Part shown: positions 6,600 through 11,165 of the stretch, in pieces | How the letters are laid out: each line of letters begins with the position of its first letter | Position numbering within the stretch: position 1 is the stretch's first letter | Origin: Actinomycetes bacterium | GTDB lineage: Bacteria; Actinomycetota; Thermoleophilia; BMS3ABIN01 | Direction: 5' to 3' | NCBI GenBank assembly: GCA_021790075.1 | Contig: JAJYIN010000048.1 | Span: 1-11,165 of the forward strand | DNA: 11,165 nucleotides | Translations under genes and position numbers: made by a program | Notes under the pieces: model-generated | Databases searched by the model: none | Seen by the model: only the letters and a program-made list of their open reading frames with translations | Told to the model about the DNA's origin: nothing

Positions 6600-8873
6600 A
6601 TGAACATCTGGTCAAACGACAGTCAGTTCCTGGAGACTTTCCGCATAGAAGCCGAGGAGCGGCTGCAGGAACTAAACCAGGGCCTGATGCTGCTGGAAAA
6701 GAACCCCGGCGACGATGAACTGATCAAACGCCTCTTCCGCGAAGCCCATACCCTGAAGGGTTCGGCGGGCATGATGGGCCTCGATTCGATCCGGGAGCTG
6801 GCCCACCGGGTCGAGGATATCCTCGCCTCGATACAGAAAGGCCAGCTCAAGATGAGCGGCGAGGTCAATGACCTCCTTTTGGAAACCCTGGACCGCATCG
6901 AGGAAATGCTGCCATCGGTGGACGAGCCTGCCTCGGACGCGGAATCAGACGTCAGCGAACTGCTGGACCGGCTCGGGCAGGTAGAGCAGGCAGCCCCCGG
7001 AGCGGCGGCGCCGGTTGCCGGGGCAGCGGCGGCAAAAACACCGGCTTCAAAACCAGCGACTGAGACCACAGGTCCGGCGGACGCGCGCCGGGATGTCCGG
7101 CCGCCGGCAGTTCCCAAAGTAAAGCCGGCCGACACCACCATCCGGGTCAATATTGACCGGCTGGATGGCCTGCTAAATCTCATGGGTGAGATCCTGGTCA
7201 ACCAGGTGGATGCCGAGCATGGTGTCCGCGATCTGTCGTCGATCCAGTCGAGGCTGAACGAGCTTGATTCAGCGATGGCCTCGCTGGTGGGACAGGTGGG
7301 GCAGCTGCGGGAAGCGGGAGACACGGAAAAACTGGAAAAGCTAAGTCAGAAGCTGAACAAGGCCCAGGATCTGTTTGCCGCCGTAACCAACGGTTTGGGA
7401 AGCGCCATCTCGCGCCTGAACGAAAACACCGCCGTCAGGCGGCTGGCGCTGGACGAGCTTCAGGACCAGGCCCTGCATGTGCGCATGCTCCCCTTGTCAA
7501 CCATTTTCGGTCTGTATCCGCGGGTGGTGCGCGACGCGGCCAAAGCTTGCGGCAAGAAAGTACAACTGAAGATTTCTGGTGAAAAAACCGAGCTCGACAA
7601 GCACATCCTCGAGGAACTGGCGGACCCGTTGATGCATATCATCCGCAACTGCGTCGACCATGGCGTCGAGTTCGCCAACGAGCGGGTAGCAGCCGGCAAG
7701 GAGGAGCAGGGACTTGTCCATCTGTCAGCTGCGCAGCGGGGCGACCGCGTCGAGATCACCGTCACCGACGACGGTGGCGGCATCGATCCGGCCAGGGTGA
7801 AAGCCGCGGCTGTAAATAAAGGGCTGATCGGCAGGAGCGATGATCTCACCGATGCGGAAGCCATGGAAATGATATTTTGGCCGGGTTTTTCGACTGCCGA
7901 GGCGGTGACCGCCATCTCCGGGCGCGGCGTCGGCCTGGATGTGGTCAAGAATAACATCGAGAAGCTGGAAGGCAATGTCACGGTGGAATCCTCGCCGGGA
8001 TCAGGCACCCGTTTCGTGATCTCGCTGCCGGTGACACTGGCGGTAATACCCGGTTTTGTGGTCAGCTGCGGCGGCGCCAATTTTGTCATTCCCATGGCCG
8101 CGGTCAGGGAGCTGGTTTCCGTGCCGGAGCAAGAGATCCAGTCGCTTGGGAACCAGCGGGGCTTTCTAATGCGGGGCAGCGCCGTGCCGCTAGTCGATCT
8201 CAGCGAGCATCTGGGGGGCGGCGCCACCGGAGCAGCGAACGGAAAGGTGTATGTGGCGGTGGTCGGCGCCGAAAGCCAGTTGCTGGGGTTGCAGGTGGAA
8301 AACCTCATCGGTGAGCAGGAGATCGTCATCAAACCCCTGGGATCGTTTCTGCCGCGGTTGCCGTACATTGCCGGGGCGACCATCCTGGGTGACGGCGAGG
8401 TGGTGCTGGTGCTCAATATCAACCAGCTGGTGCGGGGGGTCAGGAGTTCGGTTGCTTCCGCCAGGACCGTTGGTCAGAAGCAGGACAAAAGAGCAGCGTC
8501 CCGGGGCAGGAAATCGGTGCTGGTGGTTGAGGACTCGCTGGTTGTCCGGGAATTGCAGAAAAACATCCTGGAAGCTGCCGGTTTCCTAGTCGAAACAGCC
8601 GTCGACGGCAACGATGCCCTTGCCCATCTTTCGCAGGGTCCGGTCGACTGTGTCATCACCGATGTCGAGATGCCCGGCATGGATGGGTTCCATTTGACCA
8701 GCACCATCCGCAGCACCGAGGAGATCAAGGAGATCCCGGTGGTGATCGTCTCCTCTTGCAGCAGTGAAGAGGACAAGAAAAAAGGGGTCGAGGCGGGCGC
8801 CAATGCTTACGTAGTCAAAGGCAGCTTCGATCAGCAGGGGCTGCTCAACACCATCGAGAGCCTGGTGGCCTGA
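6600..8873 (+). CDS. cheA: Hybrid chemosensory histidine kinase CheA with C-terminal receiver
   Basis: 757 residues. An HPt (P1) domain occupies 1-110 with phospho-acceptor H50 in REAHTLKGSAG. An Ala/Pro-rich linker (about 130-177) replaces the usual P2 domain. Dimerisation helices (178-310) are longer than in standard CheA. The ATPase domain has N-box RNCVDHGVE (349-357), DDGGGI (390-395), the FWPGFST segment (426-432) and GRGVGLDVV (441-449). A CheW-like P5 domain follows (about 475-615), then a receiver (638-757) with acid residues around E644-D645, acceptor D688 in VITDVEMPGMDG, and K740. The kinase phosphorylates its own H50, then partner receivers: its own D688, CheB D64 and probably the GGDEF protein D61. 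The fused receiver may act as a phosphate sink or output gate. The ATG lies 6 nt after the receptor stop, suggesting translational coupling. WspE-like hybrids have a similar HPt-kinase-CheW-REC order. Confidence 0.94.
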   Translation: MNIWSNDSQFLETFRIEAEERLQELNQGLMLLEKNPGDDELIKRLFREAHTLKGSAGMMGLDSIRELAHRVEDILASIQKGQLKMSGEVNDLLLETLDRIEEMLPSVDEPASDAESDVSELLDRLGQVEQAAPGAAAPVAGAAAAKTPASKPATETTGPADARRDVRPPAVPKVKPADTTIRVNIDRLDGLLNLMGEILVNQVDAEHGVRDLSSIQSRLNELDSAMASLVGQVGQLREAGDTEKLEKLSQKLNKAQDLFAAVTNGLGSAISRLNENTAVRRLALDELQDQALHVRMLPLSTIFGLYPRVVRDAAKACGKKVQLKISGEKTELDKHILEELADPLMHIIRNCVDHGVEFANERVAAGKEEQGLVHLSAAQRGDRVEITVTDDGGGIDPARVKAAAVNKGLIGRSDDLTDAEAMEMIFWPGFSTAEAVTAISGRGVGLDVVKNNIEKLEGNVTVESSPGSGTRFVISLPVTLAVIPGFVVSCGGANFVIPMAAVRELVSVPEQEIQSLGNQRGFLMRGSAVPLVDLSEHLGGGATGAANGKVYVAVVGAESQLLGLQVENLIGEQEIVIKPLGSFLPRLPYIAGATILGDGEVVLVLNINQLVRGVRSSVASARTVGQKQDKRAASRGRKSVLVVEDSLVVRELQKNILEAAGFLVETAVDGNDALAHLSQGPVDCVITDVEMPGMDGFHLTSTIRSTEEIKEIPVVIVSSCSSEEDKKKGVEAGANAYVVKGSFDQQGLLNTIESLVA

Positions 8874-8888
8874 GAAGGCGGGGCATGA

Positions 8889-9941
8889 ATGGAAGCCAGG
8901 GTAAAAGAGCATCCCGCGCCGGTCCGGGTTTTGGTTGCCGACGACTCGCCGACGGTACGCCTCATGCTTACCCGCATGCTCGAAGCTGATCCCGGCATTG
9001 TCATCGCCGGCACCGCCGCGGACGGTCAGGAAGCCATCGAAAAGGTGAAAGCCCTCCATCCTGACCTGATCACCATGGATGTCAACATGCCGGTCATGGA
9101 CGGCCTGGCTGCCATCGAGTACATTATGGCCTACGATCCGGTGCCGATCCTGGTGGTCAGTTCCGTGGTCGACCGGGAAAATACCGCCAACGCGGCCCGG
9201 GCCCTGGGGGCCGGCGCCGTCGACGTCATTCCCAAGCCGACCCCGGATTCCAACCAGGATTTCATCAGGGTGGCGGCGGACCTGCGGTCGAAGGTAAAGA
9301 TGCTGTCCAAGGTGAGGGTGATCACACATCCGCGCGCCCGGCTGCTGGACCGGGCCGTGGAAGCATCATCGGTTTCCGGTGCGAAGAGCAAGATCGTGGC
9401 GATTGCTTCTTCCACTGGCGGTCCCCAGGCACTTTATGCCATCCTGTCCAGCCTCCCCGGCGATCTGCCGGCGGGCATCGTCATCGTGCAGCATATCGCA
9501 AAGGGTTTCACGGAAGGGCTGGTCAGATGGCTGTCGGGCAATACCAAGCTCAAAGTGCGTCAGGGAAAGGATGGCGAGCGGGTCAGCAAGGGAGAAGTAG
9601 TCATCGCCCCCGATTCCATTCATATGGTCGTCGAAGAGGAGAACCGCATCCGCCTGGTCGACCGGCGGGTGGCCAGCCCACACAAGCCCTCCGCCGACGT
9701 GCTGCTGGAGTCGGTTGCCTACACTTGCGGCACGGACGCCATCGGCGTGATTCTCACCGGGATGGGGCGGGACGGCGCCCAAGGCATCAAGGCCATCCAT
9801 GACCGCGGCGGCCACACCATCGCCCAGAACGAGAGCACGTCAGTGATATTCAGCATGGCCAAGGAAGCCATCAAGCTGGGCGGGGTGGAGAAAATCGCGC
9901 CCCTCCAGGAAATCAGCGGTATCATAGCGGGGATGACCTGA
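8889..9941 (+). CDS. cheB: CheB protein-glutamate methylesterase
   Basis: 350 residues, the usual CheB length. The receiver (about 12-130) has acid pair D18-D19, acceptor D64 in LITMDVNMPVMDG and K116. A linker leads to the methylesterase domain (about 167-350), whose catalytic triad is visible as S175 in ASSTGGP, H202 in IVQH and D295 in GMGRDG. CheB removes methyl groups from receptor glutamates and deamidates glutamines, and it is activated by CheA phosphorylation. This gives adaptation of the heme-sensing receptor. The start is 15 nt after cheA with a GAAGGCGGGG ribosome site (8874-8883). An out-of-frame ATG at 8885 is ignored. The matching methyltransferase CheR is not in the window, so adaptation depends on a cheR beyond the right edge or elsewhere. 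Confidence 0.95.
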   Translation: MEARVKEHPAPVRVLVADDSPTVRLMLTRMLEADPGIVIAGTAADGQEAIEKVKALHPDLITMDVNMPVMDGLAAIEYIMAYDPVPILVVSSVVDRENTANAARALGAGAVDVIPKPTPDSNQDFIRVAADLRSKVKMLSKVRVITHPRARLLDRAVEASSVSGAKSKIVAIASSTGGPQALYAILSSLPGDLPAGIVIVQHIAKGFTEGLVRWLSGNTKLKVRQGKDGERVSKGEVVIAPDSIHMVVEEENRIRLVDRRVASPHKPSADVLLESVAYTCGTDAIGVILTGMGRDGAQGIKAIHDRGGHTIAQNESTSVIFSMAKEAIKLGGVEKIAPLQEISGIIAGMT

Positions 9942-11165
9942 GTGGAAGCAGTCCGCAAACAACCGAGCCCGTACCGCGTGCTGGTGGCGGAGGATAGCCC
10001 GACACAGCGCCAGATCATCAAGACGGTGCTCAGCCACGAAGGGTTTGATGTTGTGATGGCGAGTGATGGTATCGAAGCGGTGACCCAGACTCTCCAGGAG
10101 AACCCCGACCTGGTGGTTCTGGATATCGAGATGCCGAAAATGAACGGTTATCAGGTCTGCCGCCTGCTCAAGGACGACCGCCGCACATCCCATATACCCA
10201 TTATCATGCTCACCAGCCGGTCACAGGAAACCGACAAGTTCTGGGGCCTGAAAACCGGTGCCGACCGCTATGTCACCAAGGACTTCCAGCTCGCGGGGCT
10301 GGCCGGTACTGTCAACGATCTGCTCAAACAGGAACGGGTGGCCCAGGGGGCACCGGCTCCCAGCGCTGCCCCCTTCGGGAGCGATGCATATCAGGACATG
10401 GACGTCGATGTTCTTTCACGGGTCAACGAGCTGTTGGACCGTAAGCTCTACGAGGCCACAGTCATCAACGAGATCAGCAAGCTGAATACGCTCAGCGAAG
10501 ACTGTGGAGCGACTGTGAGTTCAGTGCTCGCCTTGATCGCGAATGTCACGGATTGCCATATCGCCTCCGTTTTCCTCCTGGAGGAGATGGAGCTGATCAT
10601 GCATATCCACGAGCCGATCAGCAAATCCTATTTCATCGAGGCCAAGCGCCAGGTAGGCGATGCCGTGTCGCCGCATCTGCCGGCCGGAGCCGATCCTTCC
10701 CAGGCAAAAGTGATCCTGGATGCCGACCCGGCCTTCCTGCGTGACGACCTGCCGGGACCTGAGGTCATCAAGTCAGTCCTGACCCTGCCACTGAACGCCC
10801 GCGGCGACCTGATCGCGTATCTCGTGCTCAGCAGTCCCCGTCCCGACGCCTTCAACGAAGACATCCAGCGGATCATTGAGATCATTGAAAACCCGGTCAG
10901 CCTCGTCGTTGACAACGCCCGCCTGCACGAGTCCACCCGCCAGCTGGCGGTGACCGATGGTCTGACCAAACTCTTGAACCACAGGCATTTCTATGAGCTG
11001 CTGGATCAGGAATTCCAGCGCGCCCTCCGATATCAGATAAACCTGTCGCTGATAATGATCGATATCGATTCTTTCAAGCAGATCAACGACAGCTTCGGGC
11101 ACCAGGTGGGTGACGAAGTACTGAAGAGCCTGGCGTCGGTGATTACCAAAGAGGTACGGGATATC
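9942..11165 (+). CDS. REC-GAF-GGDEF response regulator, putative diguanylate cyclase (partial, C-terminus off the right edge)
   Basis: The frame is open from GTG 9942, directly after the cheB stop (TGA-GTG), for 408 codons to the edge. GGGGA (9929-9933) is a plausible ribosome site, and no nearby ATG is better. The receiver (about 11-130) has acids E17-D18, acceptor D61 in LVVLDIEMPKMNG, T91 and K113. A GAF-like domain follows (about 170-325), recognised mainly by its length, its LTLPLNARGDLIAYLVL core and its place before a GGDEF domain. The GGDEF domain begins at about 336 with VTDGLTKLLNHRHFYELLD, then IMIDIDSFKQINDSFGHQVGD, where D374 is the metal-binding Asp. The GGDEF signature and any inhibitory RxxD site are outside the window, so catalytic competence is unproven. 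Phosphorylation of D61 by the adjacent CheA is inferred from context, as in WspR, which however lacks a GAF domain. Confidence 0.9.
   Translation, partial: MEAVRKQPSPYRVLVAEDSPTQRQIIKTVLSHEGFDVVMASDGIEAVTQTLQENPDLVVLDIEMPKMNGYQVCRLLKDDRRTSHIPIIMLTSRSQETDKFWGLKTGADRYVTKDFQLAGLAGTVNDLLKQERVAQGAPAPSAAPFGSDAYQDMDVDVLSRVNELLDRKLYEATVINEISKLNTLSEDCGATVSSVLALIANVTDCHIASVFLLEEMELIMHIHEPISKSYFIEAKRQVGDAVSPHLPAGADPSQAKVILDADPAFLRDDLPGPEVIKSVLTLPLNARGDLIAYLVLSSPRPDAFNEDIQRIIEIIENPVSLVVDNARLHESTRQLAVTDGLTKLLNHRHFYELLDQEFQRALRYQINLSLIMIDIDSFKQINDSFGHQVGDEVLKSLASVITKEVRDI

Noticed and set aside
7460..8422. A 320-codon minus-strand open frame inside cheA.
   Set aside because: A Ser/Pro/Thr-rich shadow typical of the antisense strand of high-GC genes; the plus strand encodes an intact CheA.

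Overview
The window is a high-GC bacterial segment with two blocks. Positions 1 to about 4180 carry extracellular-polysaccharide and cell-surface genes. Positions about 4260 to 11165 carry a chemosensory operon that ends in a diguanylate cyclase. No RNA genes, insertion sequences or CRISPR arrays were seen. The host is probably a monoderm-type lineage such as a deep-branching actinobacterium: it has a class E-like sortase and a PHP-type CpsB/CapC phosphatase, both typical of such bacteria. The phylum is an inference. A covalent-heme sensor in the chemoreceptor points to an anaerobic or metal/redox-active lifestyle.

Surface block. A Wzz-type chain-length protein that leads into a BY-kinase domain (minus strand, cut by the left edge) is divergent from an O-antigen ligase/polymerase-like membrane protein (TTG start at 1004). 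A sortase-like protein follows on the minus strand, convergent with the ligase. It has the catalytic Cys and Arg, but Asp replaces the catalytic His. Divergent from the sortase is a CpsB/CapC-type PHP tyrosine phosphatase, the usual partner of the BY-kinase. The spacer after it holds an imperfect 24-nt direct repeat, a hairpin, and two sigma-28/sigma-D-like promoter candidates.

Chemosensory block. The order is cheW, a methyl-accepting chemotaxis protein with a CxxCH heme-c motif in its extracytoplasmic sensor domain, a hybrid CheA with a C-terminal receiver, cheB, and a REC-GAF-GGDEF protein cut by the right edge. Spacings are 23 nt, 6 nt, 15 nt and 0 nt, so this is one tight operon. There is no cheR, stand-alone cheY or flagellar gene in the window. 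The layout resembles Wsp-type pathways, in which an MCP-CheA array phosphorylates a diguanylate cyclase rather than a flagellar-motor CheY.

Working model (inference): a redox or ligand signal at the receptor heme drives the CheA hybrid, which phosphorylates the REC-GAF-GGDEF protein, and c-di-GMP then adjusts surface polysaccharide made by the neighbouring genes. The points most worth following up are the heme-c receptor joined to a Wsp-like output, the His-to-Asp sortase, the sigma-28-like promoters, and a terminator-like hairpin with a T-tract inside the first codons of cheW.
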